From Thalassotalea nanhaiensis (lineage in GTDB: Bacteria; Pseudomonadota; Gammaproteobacteria; Enterobacterales; Alteromonadaceae), in contig NZ_CP134146.1 in the NCBI RefSeq assembly GCF_031583575.1, positions 1,798,001-1,862,000 of the forward strand: 64,000 nucleotides of DNA, in the 5' to 3' direction. Shown here one piece after another: positions 51,079 through 60,388 of the stretch. The notes under the pieces were generated by a model, which was not told where the DNA came from, searched no databases, and was given only the letters and a program-made list of their open reading frames with translations. Within the stretch, counting starts at the first letter, position 1. Each line of letters starts with the position of its first letter. A program made the translations under genes and the position numbers.

Positions 51079-53128
51079 ATTGTTTTAGGTATTGATAGAT
51101 TTCTCGCTGAGAACTTAGCTTTTTAAGTTTGTTGCGGTTTACGTACTTATTTTGCTGAAGTGGATCAACGATACGAGCTTTACAATTATCAAATATTTGT
51201 AGGTTTAGAATGTCGATAATTTGTTGTTTTAACGCAGGTGAATATATGGGCAAGCCGACTTCGACCCTATCTTCTATATTTCGCGCCATCCAGTCTGCAG
51301 AAGTAATAAATACCAGGGGAGCGCCATTGTTATGAAATAACATTACTCTGGCGTGCTCTAAATATCTATCAACAATACTGGTGACTGTAATTCGTTCGCT
51401 AATACCGGCTAAAGCTGGTTTTAAACTACACATACCTCGAATGATCAAATGAATATCTACACCGGCATTGCTGGCAGCATAAAGTTTATCGATAAGCTTT
51501 TTATCAACCAAGTTGTTCATTTTTAAAATGATTTTGGCTGGTAAATTTGCCTTGGCATTTTTTATTTCATTTTTAAGTAGCTGATTCAAACGTTTTCGTT
51601 GATTTATTGGTGAGATCAACAGGTGATCAAAATGAACGTCTTTATAGCTGTGTTCGATAAATTTAAAGACGTTATCTACTTCTTCAGCAATTAACTGGTT
51701 TTTAGTAAAAATGGCAAAGTCAGTATACATTTTGGCGGTATCTTCGTTGAAATTGCCTGTACTTACTTGGGCGTACTTTACTATTCTTCCTTGTTCAACT
51801 CGGTTGACCAAGCACAGTTTAGAGTGGACTTTTAAAGAATTTATACCAAACAGAACTTTGATCCCTGCATCGGTCATTTTCTTGGACCATTCAATATTAT
51901 TGCTTTCATCAAAGCGCGCTCTAAGCTCTACATTTACGGTTACCTTTTTACCATTTCGCACCGCATCTAATAACGAACCAATAATTTGTGACTTTTTGGC
52001 CACTCGATAAATGTTTAATTTTATCGAGGTGACTGCCGGATCAAAAGACGCCTGGCGCACAAACTCCTTAAAATGGTGAAACTTATGGTAAGGGTAGTGC
52101 AGCAATATGTCTTGCTCTGTAATTGCTTCAAAAGTAGTGTTGTATTTACAAAACTGTTGGTTATCCAGCGCTGGCCATTTGGTATACCTTAAGTTGGCTT
52201 TGCCAACGTTTGGAAATTTAATAAAGTCTTTAAAGTTACGATAACGACTACCCGGAGATGTACTGTCATAACTGGTAAAGCCAAGTAATTTTTTAAGCTT
52301 TTTTTCCATCCTGGAGGGCATTTGCTCATCACACACAATCCGTACCGGATCTGCATGTAGGCGTTGCTTAAGGCTTTTCGACATTTTCATTAATATTGAA
52401 TCGTCTAAATCTTGTTCACTTAATAAATACTCGGCATCTCTGGTTACTTTAAATGAGTAGGCAACTATATCGTCAAAGGTGAAAAGTCCTTTAAAAATGT
52501 CAGTTAATGAAAAGCAAACCACATCATCAAGCAAGATAATTTTTTGAATATTGTCGTTTTTATCTTTCGGTAGTAAGACAAAGCGATTAGTTTCAGTGCA
52601 GGGTACTTCTATCGCAGCATACTGATACTTTTCTTGATTACTCAGCTCGACAAAAAGGTAGGTTAAATGATCTTCAATACAACTGGGAAAGTCGATTAAA
52701 TTACTCACGATCAATGGTTGCGTATAGCGCAGTACTTTATTGGTAAAGTATTGCTTTAACCATTGTTGGTGGTATTCGCTCAGATGTTCATGGGTGATTA
52801 TTTCAATGTTCTGCTTTTTTAATTCTTGCTGTATTTTTAAGTAGGTTTGATTGAAGTCGTCATTAAGCTTTAATACCTTTTCTTGAATATCATTAATTAA
52901 TGCCTGGTATTTATTGAATGCAGCTAAATTACCCTCGGCTTTTTTAAGTAACGCCTTACGCTTTATATCTGCTACTTTAACGCGAAAAAATTCATCTTGG
53001 TTATTTGAAAAAATACCTAAAAACCGTACTCGTTCAATAACTGGGTTATTGATATCTTGGGCCTCTTGTAACACGCGTTCATTAAACGCTAACCAGCTGA
53101 GTTCTTTTGGATAATACAATTGAGTCAT
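51062..53128 (-). CDS. ppk: Polyphosphate kinase 1
   Basis: 688 residues from the ATG at 53128. An upstream in-frame start would add 33 residues without a ribosome site, and 688 equals the E. coli enzyme. It makes polyphosphate from ATP. N-terminal: YPKELSWLAFNERVLQEAQD. The active-site histidines lie in SLKVHSKLCLV (the autophosphorylated one) and YLEHARVMLFH, with RARFDE, STGNFNEDTAKMYTDF and an IMARNIEDRVEVGLPI-type segment around them. It is first in the ppk-ppx operon. No Pho box is evident upstream. Confidence 0.96.
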   Translation of the reverse strand: MTQLYYPKELSWLAFNERVLQEAQDINNPVIERVRFLGIFSNNQDEFFRVKVADIKRKALLKKAEGNLAAFNKYQALINDIQEKVLKLNDDFNQTYLKIQQELKKQNIEIITHEHLSEYHQQWLKQYFTNKVLRYTQPLIVSNLIDFPSCIEDHLTYLFVELSNQEKYQYAAIEVPCTETNRFVLLPKDKNDNIQKIILLDDVVCFSLTDIFKGLFTFDDIVAYSFKVTRDAEYLLSEQDLDDSILMKMSKSLKQRLHADPVRIVCDEQMPSRMEKKLKKLLGFTSYDSTSPGSRYRNFKDFIKFPNVGKANLRYTKWPALDNQQFCKYNTTFEAITEQDILLHYPYHKFHHFKEFVRQASFDPAVTSIKLNIYRVAKKSQIIGSLLDAVRNGKKVTVNVELRARFDESNNIEWSKKMTDAGIKVLFGINSLKVHSKLCLVNRVEQGRIVKYAQVSTGNFNEDTAKMYTDFAIFTKNQLIAEEVDNVFKFIEHSYKDVHFDHLLISPINQRKRLNQLLKNEIKNAKANLPAKIILKMNNLVDKKLIDKLYAASNAGVDIHLIIRGMCSLKPALAGISERITVTSIVDRYLEHARVMLFHNNGAPLVFITSADWMARNIEDRVEVGLPIYSPALKQQIIDILNLQIFDNCKARIVDPLQQNKYVNRNKLKKLSSQREIYQYLKQCESHD

Positions 53129-53391
53129 AATTCGCTTGCTAATTAAATCTATATTTATCAATGTTTTGTAGTTATAATTGGACGGTAAATAAAATCTATC
53201 GCTTCTATTTAACTGTAGTATAGGCATTTCAAATGTGCATAAATTAAATCTGTGGGTTTTATTTATTCTCCCCAGTTACTTGTCATTAACAAATCACCAA
53301 CAATTTTAATCTATTTTTAAACTTTGCCTTATGTTCTAATCCGCCTGAAAATGGCCTAAGAGCCTCTGTTTTAAGAATTTGAGTGGCAAGT

Positions 53392-54744
53392 ATGACAACG
53401 ATATTATGTATTGGTGAAAACAATGTAGAACAAATAACATCAGAATATGATGTTGTAACAGTGAGTGCGACAGGCACTGATTTCACTTTTGATATTGAAT
53501 ACGCGGCAATTATTATAAATGTTGCTAAACAATCATTATTTATTCAATGGTTAGAAAAAGTCCGCTCAAACGATGTTAACTTCGCAAGCTTAGTGTTTAC
53601 CAATAACAGCCATTTTTCTGAGTTGGCCATGGTAGATGGCTTATTACCAAACCGAATTGATATTGATATCAATCGTTTCTTATCACGTAAAAAAGAACTT
53701 AATTTAAACACCAATGATAACTTAGAAAATAAATTATTAAGTTACTTGTGGATGTGTGAATCACGAACTTTACGACCTAGTAAAATTATTAATAACGGTG
53801 TTAGTTATCAATACCCATTTTTAGAGTTGTGGGATGATGGCCAAGGAAAAGAGTATTGGCTAAATCGTATGGTTAAATCAGGAAATTTAGTACAAGAACA
53901 ATTGATTGATCGCATTCGTCAATGTAAGTCATGCAGTTCGAGTTTACTCAATTATGTTGATTGTTGTGGTGACTGTGGCTCTATTGATCTCAAACTAGAG
54001 CAAGCTTTGCATTGTTTTGCGTGCGGCCATGTTGGCGAGCAAAAGTCGTTTATTCGTAGTGGTGAAATGGTTTGCCCAAATTGTATAAATACACTTCGTC
54101 ACATAGGTACGGATTATGACCGACCAATAGAGAATAAGCGCTGTAATGGCTGTAATAATTTATTTATAGATGCGAAAGTATCAGCACAATGTTTTACCTG
54201 TAGTCATAACAATGAAGTTGATGACTTAATTCAAAAAGAATACTTTAGTTTTGCAATTGGCCACAATGGCATTATTAAAATAAAAACGGGGAGTGAGCCT
54301 CAACAATTAGCCATGGCTGTTGGTGAATCTGTCCCTAATGAACATTTTTCATGGATGGTGCAGTGGCTTAATAAAATGGCACTTCGTCAAAGTGACAATC
54401 ATTTATTTTTAGGATTGCGTTATAGCAACTTAGAACTACTTACCGAAACAATGTCGACGGTAAGTTTAACTAGCCGTATAGAAGCATTTAGTGAACGTTT
54501 AAAAAGTGTATTAAGAACCACTGATATAATTTGTCAGCCAAACAGTGATAGTTTGTATTTCTTGTTGCCAAACGTTACTGAGCAAGGGATGGAAGTTGTT
54601 CAAACCAAACTCAGTGATATTGCCAGTGAGCAAGAAGATAATCCGTTAGAAATAAAGGTTACCTTTAAATTATTACCCGATACAACATTAAACTCTGACA
54701 TTGAACAGTGGTTTACCGAGCGAAATCAAGAGTTGGTTAGCTAG
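53392..54744 (+). CDS. Zinc-ribbon protein with degenerate GGDEF domain, first gene of a polysaccharide operon
   Basis: 450 residues from ATG 53392 (GTG three codons upstream also possible). Residues 1-100 are alpha/beta and resemble a receiver fold without its phospho-acceptor. The centre (about 175-275) has several cysteine pairs: CKSCSSS, CCGDCGS, CFACGHVG, CPNCIN, CNGCNN and CFTCSHN, likely two or three zinc ribbons. The C-terminus (about 365-445) has the helix-loop layout of GGDEF domains (RIEAFSERLKSVLRTTDII), but the GGDEF loop reads NSDSL, so cyclase activity is lost. It is translationally coupled to the GT2 gene (TAGTG overlap of 1 base). A regulator of that enzyme is inferred. Confidence 0.78.
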   Translation: MTTILCIGENNVEQITSEYDVVTVSATGTDFTFDIEYAAIIINVAKQSLFIQWLEKVRSNDVNFASLVFTNNSHFSELAMVDGLLPNRIDIDINRFLSRKKELNLNTNDNLENKLLSYLWMCESRTLRPSKIINNGVSYQYPFLELWDDGQGKEYWLNRMVKSGNLVQEQLIDRIRQCKSCSSSLLNYVDCCGDCGSIDLKLEQALHCFACGHVGEQKSFIRSGEMVCPNCINTLRHIGTDYDRPIENKRCNGCNNLFIDAKVSAQCFTCSHNNEVDDLIQKEYFSFAIGHNGIIKIKTGSEPQQLAMAVGESVPNEHFSWMVQWLNKMALRQSDNHLFLGLRYSNLELLTETMSTVSLTSRIEAFSERLKSVLRTTDIICQPNSDSLYFLLPNVTEQGMEVVQTKLSDIASEQEDNPLEIKVTFKLLPDTTLNSDIEQWFTERNQELVS

Positions 54745-56072
54745 TGGAATTTGGTTACATCGAGTATCAGTTTCTTTCTACGCTTTCATTATTGCAGCAA
54801 CATTTTGAAGTACTGATTATTTATTTGCCTATGCTAATGGTAGTTGAGCTACCGTTAACCTTTACTGTATTTGCAGGTATTGTGTTTTGGTATCGCAGAG
54901 CGAAATTGCGTGGGCCATTAAAAATACATCCTGATGTGAGTATTATTATTACTTGCTATGGAGAAGGTAATGCGATTAAAGACACCATTTTAACGTTATG
55001 CGAACAAGTTTATAGCGGTCGAATTCAAATAATTCCTGTTATAGATGGTGCAAAGCAAAATGCCGACACTTATCAAGCCGCGCTTGATTGCCAAGAAATA
55101 GTGAAAAATTACCATAATCGCGATTTAGATATTTTACCTAAATGGCAACGTGGTGGACGGGTAAGTACGTTAAATGCCGGATTATATCGCTCGAAAGGCG
55201 AAATTGTTATCAATGTTGATGGAGACACATCGTTTGATAACAACATGGTGTACGAAATACTTAAAGAGTTTGAAGACCCCAATGTACCTGCTGTAGGCGG
55301 AAGCTTACGTGTTAGAAATTGGAAGCAAAGTTTTGTTACTCGCATGCAAGCGCTTGAATATATGATCTCAATGCAAGCAGGTAAAACAGGTTTAGCGGAG
55401 TGGAATTTAATTAATAACGTATCTGGTGCGTTTGGTGCATTCAGGCGTCAATTTTTAGTGCAAATAGGTGGTTGGGATACACATACGGCTGAAGATTTAG
55501 ATCTCACTTTACGTATTAAACAATACATGAAGCGACACCCTGAGATCCGTATTCCATTTGCCACTAAAGCCATAGGTCATACCGATGCGCCAGTTAGTTG
55601 GAAAGAGTTATTTTGTCAACGTATGCGCTGGGATGGTGATTTACTGTTTTTATATTTACGTAAGCACCCGTACGCATTCAGTCCGAAACTATTAGGATTT
55701 AAAGGCTATTTTTTCACCTTGGTTTACGGTGTACTACAAAATATTTTAATGCCGCTATTGGTGGTGTTATTTAATATATGGTTAGTAACTGCGTACAGCT
55801 TTGAGTTGTTTATTGCGATGATTGCCGTGCAATTTGTTGCGTATTTAATGTTAAGTCTTATTCACTTTTTGTTCTTTTTATTTGCGATATCAGAAAGGCC
55901 AAAAGAAGACATAAAGGTTTTGTATTTGTTAATGTTTTTCCCATTTCCAGTGTATACCCTAATTACTCGGGTTTTCTCGGCAATAGCATTAGTAAATGAA
56001 ATATTTAGGCGTGGCCATGAAGAAAGCAATATGGCGCCTTGGTGGGTTTTGAAAAAAGGTAAGAAGTTTTAA
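54744..56072 (+). CDS. Processive GT2 glycosyltransferase (beta-glycan synthase-like)
   Basis: 442 residues, starting GTG 54744. Hydrophobic N-terminus, cytoplasmic GT2 domain, then three or four C-terminal helices. Catalytic signatures: VSIIITCYGEGN, PVIDGAKQ, INVDGDTSFD (DxD), HTAEDLDLTLRI (ED) and FCQRMRWDGD (QxxRW), the set of processive, membrane-coupled synthases such as cellulose, PNAG and mixed-linkage glucan enzymes. There is no PilZ domain at the C-terminus. The sugar is unknown. It is coupled to flanking genes by one-base overlaps. Confidence 0.92.
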   Translation: MEFGYIEYQFLSTLSLLQQHFEVLIIYLPMLMVVELPLTFTVFAGIVFWYRRAKLRGPLKIHPDVSIIITCYGEGNAIKDTILTLCEQVYSGRIQIIPVIDGAKQNADTYQAALDCQEIVKNYHNRDLDILPKWQRGGRVSTLNAGLYRSKGEIVINVDGDTSFDNNMVYEILKEFEDPNVPAVGGSLRVRNWKQSFVTRMQALEYMISMQAGKTGLAEWNLINNVSGAFGAFRRQFLVQIGGWDTHTAEDLDLTLRIKQYMKRHPEIRIPFATKAIGHTDAPVSWKELFCQRMRWDGDLLFLYLRKHPYAFSPKLLGFKGYFFTLVYGVLQNILMPLLVVLFNIWLVTAYSFELFIAMIAVQFVAYLMLSLIHFLFFLFAISERPKEDIKVLYLLMFFPFPVYTLITRVFSAIALVNEIFRRGHEESNMAPWWVLKKGKKF

Positions 56073-57118
56073 TGAAGATTCAATTTCAATCTGAGAAGCA
56101 GAAGAATGCTACTTTAAACGATGGCTTTAAAGTAGTTTACGCTCCTGCTAAGCGCATAGCATTTAAAATTCGCTGGTATGTTTTACTATCTATTATTGCG
56201 TCGCCATTAGTAATATTTTCGTGGCATATGCTTGATGACACGTTATTAGTTACCGCAGATGGGATTTTAACTACAGAGCCAATTGTTCTTAATGCACCAA
56301 AGTCTGTTTATGTTGAAAATATTAATATATCTGCGGGTGATAAAATTAGTGAACGTGATGTATTGATAAAGCTAAATTCACCAGTTGTAGATAAAGAATT
56401 GATCTTGTTAACTAAAAAATATTCAGCATACAAAGCGCATCATGAAAGTGGTAACGAAACGATTAATCGTTTGTATGCCCAGCAAATAGCAACGTTAAAG
56501 TCGGCAGAAAAATCTCAAGACAAAATTAATGAAAAATACCAAGAATATAATAGTCGTGGTGTGTTGCCATTAAATGAACAACTGTTGATTGAACAAAATA
56601 GTTTGAATGCAAAATCTAAATATCAGCAAGCGATGATTGAACATCAAAGTGCTTTAGATGAACACAAAAATGGACAAGCAGCTAAAACACTAATGGAAAT
56701 TGAGTTAGCAATGGTAGAGGCAAAAGCCAAGCAAGATATGCTCGCAATACGTTCGAATAAAGAAGCTGTGGTTAATGAAGTTTTTGTTGAAGAAGGAGAG
56801 TTTATTGCTGAAGATACGCCGTTATTAGCAATATCTAATTTAGTAGATCCTGTTGTTAATGTGTATTTGTCACCAGAGCGTATGGACTATGCAAAAGTAG
56901 GGCAAACAGCCACGATCACACTGCCAAACGGTGATGAACATCATGGAGTAATTAATACCCCAACACAGTTAAGCCAAAAAATGCCAGACGTTTTATCAGG
57001 TCCTTTTGATGGTAATAAGCCAGCAATCAAAGTAACGCTGGATATTAGTCCAAAGCCTGAAGTCGTGCTAGAAGGGTTGCCAGTGAAAGTAAGGTTTCAT
57101 TATTTATCTGAGACATAA
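56072..57118 (+). CDS. HlyD-like membrane-fusion protein of the polysaccharide operon
   Basis: 348 residues: cytoplasmic ~30, one membrane helix (WYVLLSIIASPLVIFSWHML), biotinyl-lipoyl-like half-motif (SVYVENINISAGDKISERD), a long coiled coil (~110-215), the second half-motif (SNKEAVVNEVFVEEGEFIAEDTP), and a beta-barrel end. The adaptor fold is that of HlyD/EmrA proteins. A GT2 synthase followed by such an adaptor matches the arrangement of bgsA-bgsB (mixed-linkage glucan) in rhizobia. Export of the glycan through the envelope is inferred. Start overlaps the previous stop (TAATG). Confidence 0.9.
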   Translation: MKIQFQSEKQKNATLNDGFKVVYAPAKRIAFKIRWYVLLSIIASPLVIFSWHMLDDTLLVTADGILTTEPIVLNAPKSVYVENINISAGDKISERDVLIKLNSPVVDKELILLTKKYSAYKAHHESGNETINRLYAQQIATLKSAEKSQDKINEKYQEYNSRGVLPLNEQLLIEQNSLNAKSKYQQAMIEHQSALDEHKNGQAAKTLMEIELAMVEAKAKQDMLAIRSNKEAVVNEVFVEEGEFIAEDTPLLAISNLVDPVVNVYLSPERMDYAKVGQTATITLPNGDEHHGVINTPTQLSQKMPDVLSGPFDGNKPAIKVTLDISPKPEVVLEGLPVKVRFHYLSET

Positions 57119-57162
57119 TTAACCGAGACAAACCCACCCTAGACAGAATGTTGATATTTCTT

Positions 57163-57199
57163 AAAGGCCTAAGTAATAAAATTACTTAGGCCTTTTTTT
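57163..57199 (+). terminator. Strong terminator of the polysaccharide operon
   Basis: AAAGGCCTAAGTAAT (57163-57177) pairs perfectly with ATTACTTAGGCCTTT (57181-57195) around a 3-base loop, followed by T. Confidence 0.95.
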
Positions 57200-57242
57200 G
57201 TGCTAATTTAATCTCAATAGACCAGCGGTATACGGAGATTAA

Positions 57243-58634
57243 ATGAACAAGTTAGTGGCGATATTTGGACTGTTTCTTTCTTGGGCAACCATTGCTCAAG
57301 TACAAACATTACGCGTGGATTATTATCACACGGGTGACAGTCAGCAGGAGATATTCTCTCTAGACAGTGTGGTGGTGGAGCCTCTCGCGTGGCCAGGTTC
57401 AAAATCTCAAGTACTGGATGATCTGAATCGTGGCAAATACCGTTTTATTATTAAAGATAAAACATCAAAACAGGTGTTGTTTACCCGCAGTTACAGCTCT
57501 ATTTATGGTGAGTGGGAAACAACAGGAGAAGCGAAAAAAATTAAGCGCACCTTCCATGAGTCATTGCGTTTTCCTATGCCTGATAAAGAAGTGATTATTG
57601 AAATTGAAAAACGTGATGCCAAGCATCAATTTCAAAATGTGTGGACCACTGAGATTGATCCAAACCATTATTTAAATCATCGTGAATCAGCTGGCTACGC
57701 TGAGCAAGTTATTGCCATTGAACACAATGGCGACCCAAAGAATAAGGTCGACTTGCTTATCTTGGGCGATGGCTATACCAAGGCTGAATTATCTAAATTT
57801 AAAACAACGGCAAAAGAGCTTACCGAAGCGTTGTTTGCCACCAGCCCATTTAAAGAAAATAGAAAAAACTTTAATGTATGGGCGTTAGCACCGCTTACTA
57901 AAGAGTCTGGCGTTTCTCGTCCATCTACCGGCACATACCACGACAGCCCTTTGGGGGTAACTTATGATGCATTTGGCTCTGAACGTTATGTGCTCACCAG
58001 TGATAATCGAAATTTTCGTCGTATCGCCTCATCTGCACCTTACGATTTTGTTGAAATTATTGTGAATAACGATACCTACGGTGGTGGCGGTATTTATGGC
58101 TTATATTCAACCGCTGCAGCAAACAGTGATTGGGCCGATTATTTGTTTATTCATGAATTTGGTCACCATTTTGCAGGGCTTGCCGATGAGTATTACACAA
58201 GCTCGGTAGCCTATGCGGCACCTACAAATATCATAGAGCCTTATGAGCCAAACGTTACTGCCTTATTAAATGGTGACACTTTGAAATGGCAAACAAAAGT
58301 TAACAAGCAAACGCCATTGCCCACGCCTTGGCCAAAACAAGAGTATGAAAAGCACTCTTATGAATATCAACAAATTCGCGGCCAGTTGCGTAAAGATAAC
58401 AAACCTGAAAGTGAGATGGATAAACTATTTCATGAAAACCAACGCATTGTTGAAGGCATGTTTTCTAAAGCCGAATATAACAATGTAATAGGGGCGTTTG
58501 AAGGGGCAAACTATTCTGCCAAAGGCTTCTATCGAAGTGAGTTAAACTGCATTATGTTTACCCGTACCGATGATTTTTGTGATGTGTGTCAGCAGGGCAT
58601 TGTTGATGTGATCAAATTGTATTCAAGCCAGTAA
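57243..58634 (+). CDS. M64 family metallopeptidase (IgA-peptidase-like)
   Basis: 463 residues with a signal peptide (LVAIFGLFLSWATIAQ). N-terminal beta domain (about 20-145), then the M64 catalytic domain: VDLLILGDGYTKAEL, NVWALAPLTKESGVSRPS, and the zinc site LFIHEFGHHFAGLADEYY at about 303-320 (HExGH with a downstream acidic residue). C-terminal cysteines (CIMFTRTDDFCDVCQQG) are typical. Secreted peptidase, probably for protein nutrition. ATG follows ACGGAGATTAA. Confidence 0.93.
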   Translation: MNKLVAIFGLFLSWATIAQVQTLRVDYYHTGDSQQEIFSLDSVVVEPLAWPGSKSQVLDDLNRGKYRFIIKDKTSKQVLFTRSYSSIYGEWETTGEAKKIKRTFHESLRFPMPDKEVIIEIEKRDAKHQFQNVWTTEIDPNHYLNHRESAGYAEQVIAIEHNGDPKNKVDLLILGDGYTKAELSKFKTTAKELTEALFATSPFKENRKNFNVWALAPLTKESGVSRPSTGTYHDSPLGVTYDAFGSERYVLTSDNRNFRRIASSAPYDFVEIIVNNDTYGGGGIYGLYSTAAANSDWADYLFIHEFGHHFAGLADEYYTSSVAYAAPTNIIEPYEPNVTALLNGDTLKWQTKVNKQTPLPTPWPKQEYEKHSYEYQQIRGQLRKDNKPESEMDKLFHENQRIVEGMFSKAEYNNVIGAFEGANYSAKGFYRSELNCIMFTRTDDFCDVCQQGIVDVIKLYSSQ

Positions 58635-58724
58635 TTAAAATTCGTAATATTTGAACTAGTCCTAGAGATTACTGGTCCAATCTGTAATGATGAAATACTG
58701 GTGTTTTAACGGCAGGTAAATCTA

Positions 58725-59399
58725 TTGCGCTTTATTAGTTATCTCTTATTGGTTTGGGTTAAATGTTTATCTAAGTTGTTCTATAAAATAGAGCAACGGT
58801 GGTTGTCAGATGAAAAACAGCCGCATTGGCAAGATATTAACCTGATTGTCATTTTAAATCATACCAGTTTGTTTGAGCCGGTATTGCTCCGCAATATTCC
58901 TTTGTCATTTTTGTGGCGCATGTCTGATCAATTAGTGTTGCCCGGTGCTGACAATACAATGCAACGGCCCATCGTTGGTAAAATACTTTATTCACTAGTA
59001 CCCGGTTGTATTCCTATTAGCCGAAAAAATGATGACACCTGGCAAGACTTTCTTGGCGTGGTTAACGATAAAAAAATTACAGCGATTTTACCTGAAGGTC
59101 GAATGAAACGACCAAATGGCTTAGATAAACATGGTAATGAAATGACGGTAAGAGGGGGCGTTGCAGATATAATATCGCGTCTAAACCGAGGAAAAATACT
59201 GTTTGTTTACAGTGGCGGTTTACATCATATTCAATCTCCGGGTGATAAATTTCCCAAACTATTTAAAACCATAAAGCTTAATTTAGAGCTTGTTGATGTT
59301 AAGGCATACAAACTGGAACAGTCAGCTACAGTGGAAGACGATTATAAAGCCAATGTAATTAACGATATGCAGCAAAGGCTAAAGAATAAAACACCTTAA
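58725..59399 (+). CDS. PlsC-like 1-acyl-glycerol-3-phosphate acyltransferase family protein
   Basis: 224 residues from TTG 58725 behind GGCAGGTAAA. A hydrophobic N-terminus leads to block I NHTSLFEPVLL, in which the usual HxxxxD is HxxxxE. Block II is VPGCIPISRK and block III is LPEGRMKRPNG. The C-terminus is basic. It transfers acyl chains to a lysolipid, but the exact acceptor is open. The Asp-to-Glu change in block I may alter activity. It overlaps the convergent GNAT gene by 4 bp. Confidence 0.85.
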   Translation: MRFISYLLLVWVKCLSKLFYKIEQRWLSDEKQPHWQDINLIVILNHTSLFEPVLLRNIPLSFLWRMSDQLVLPGADNTMQRPIVGKILYSLVPGCIPISRKNDDTWQDFLGVVNDKKITAILPEGRMKRPNGLDKHGNEMTVRGGVADIISRLNRGKILFVYSGGLHHIQSPGDKFPKLFKTIKLNLELVDVKAYKLEQSATVEDDYKANVINDMQQRLKNKTP

Positions 59400-59827
59400 C
59401 GGTTATTAGACGCTGACTCACTTAAGTATTGGTAACATTGAAGTAGGTTGTTTTTGTTGGAATAAATTTGAAATCTATCAAGTAAGTTCGCTGGTAACCT
59501 ATTTGCGTTGCTCTTAACAAACCCTAGTTTTAGATAAAATTCAGTTAAATCATTATTAGCGAAACAAATAATATCAGTAAATTGCTGTTGGCATTGTGCC
59601 ACCAGTTGTCGGGCTAAGCCGTTTTTCTGTTGGTTTTGTTGAACGACAAGGGCATGTAAGAAAGGAGTCGTTTTAGAATATGAAACTATGACACACGCAA
59701 CAATTTCTTCGTGGTGTGTAATATAAAAGCATTGATCATCGCCCATAAAGCTGGCGCTGTAACGGTTGTTTTTATAAAAGCGTTTTATTGCTGATTTATC
59801 TGCTTTAGTTGCGACTTGTATGTGCAT
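59396..59827 (-). CDS. GNAT family N-acetyltransferase
   Basis: 143 residues: VATKADKSAIKRFYKNN, a strand IVACVIVSYS, the acetyl-CoA loop QQNQQKNGLARQLVAQC (Q/R-x-x-G-x-A/G) at about 79-95, and NDLTEFYLKLGFV. The substrate cannot be predicted. Single gene between plsC-like and ilvH. Confidence 0.88.
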   Translation of the reverse strand: MHIQVATKADKSAIKRFYKNNRYSASFMGDDQCFYITHHEEIVACVIVSYSKTTPFLHALVVQQNQQKNGLARQLVAQCQQQFTDIICFANNDLTEFYLKLGFVKSNANRLPANLLDRFQIYSNKNNLLQCYQYLSESASNNR

Positions 59828-59890
59828 AAATAAATGAAGGTCAGAGTCAGGCTTTCTATAACCTGACTCTGACCCCCCTGTGTTTTTTAT

Positions 59891-60388
59891 TTAAACTCGT
59901 AGCGCTTTTTCGCCGCGGGCTATGCCAACAGTACCAGAGCGTACTACTTCAATGATTTCAGTTTCATTGTTTAATACGCTGATAAACGATGCAATTTTAT
60001 CTTCATCACCGGTCAATTGAACGGTATAAATTTGCTTGCCAACATCGATGATGTCACCGCGGAAAATATCTGCGATTCGTTTAACTTCAGTACGGGTAAT
60101 ATTATTCATTGCCAGAACTTTTACCAATACCAATTCACGTTCAATGTGAGCTCGATCAGTTAGATCAGATACGCGAATTACATCGATAAGCTTGTTAACT
60201 TGCTTAGTGATTTGTTCGAGCACTTTGTCGTCACCAAAGGTAGAAATGGTAATGCGAGAGATTGTTGGCTCATCAGTTTCAGCGACACATAGGCTTTCAA
60301 TATTAAAGGCACGCTGTGAAAATAAACCCACAATACGTGAAAGGGCACCTGGTTCGTTTTCTAATAAAATTGATAGGATACGGCGCAT
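59891..60388 (-). CDS. ilvH: Acetolactate synthase, regulatory (small) subunit
   Basis: 165 residues (E. coli IlvH 163). N-terminal ACT domain: MRRILSILLENEPGALSRIVGLFSQR (in parts), with NIESLCVAETDEPTISRITI. The C-terminal half begins near residue 80 (ERELVLVKVLA). It confers valine feedback on the large subunit. It begins one base within ilvI's stop (overlap at 60388), so it is translated with it under the ilv attenuator. Confidence 0.96.
   Translation of the reverse strand: MRRILSILLENEPGALSRIVGLFSQRAFNIESLCVAETDEPTISRITISTFGDDKVLEQITKQVNKLIDVIRVSDLTDRAHIERELVLVKVLAMNNITRTEVKRIADIFRGDIIDVGKQIYTVQLTGDEDKIASFISVLNNETEIIEVVRSGTVGIARGEKALRV

Noticed and set aside
53128-53227. 33-residue extension of Ppk and a Pho box
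   Set aside because: No ribosome site; the shorter form equals the E. coli length. No CTGTCAT-type direct repeats were found upstream.
53392-54744. Active diguanylate cyclase
   Set aside because: The GGDEF loop reads NSDSL, lacking the catalytic signature.
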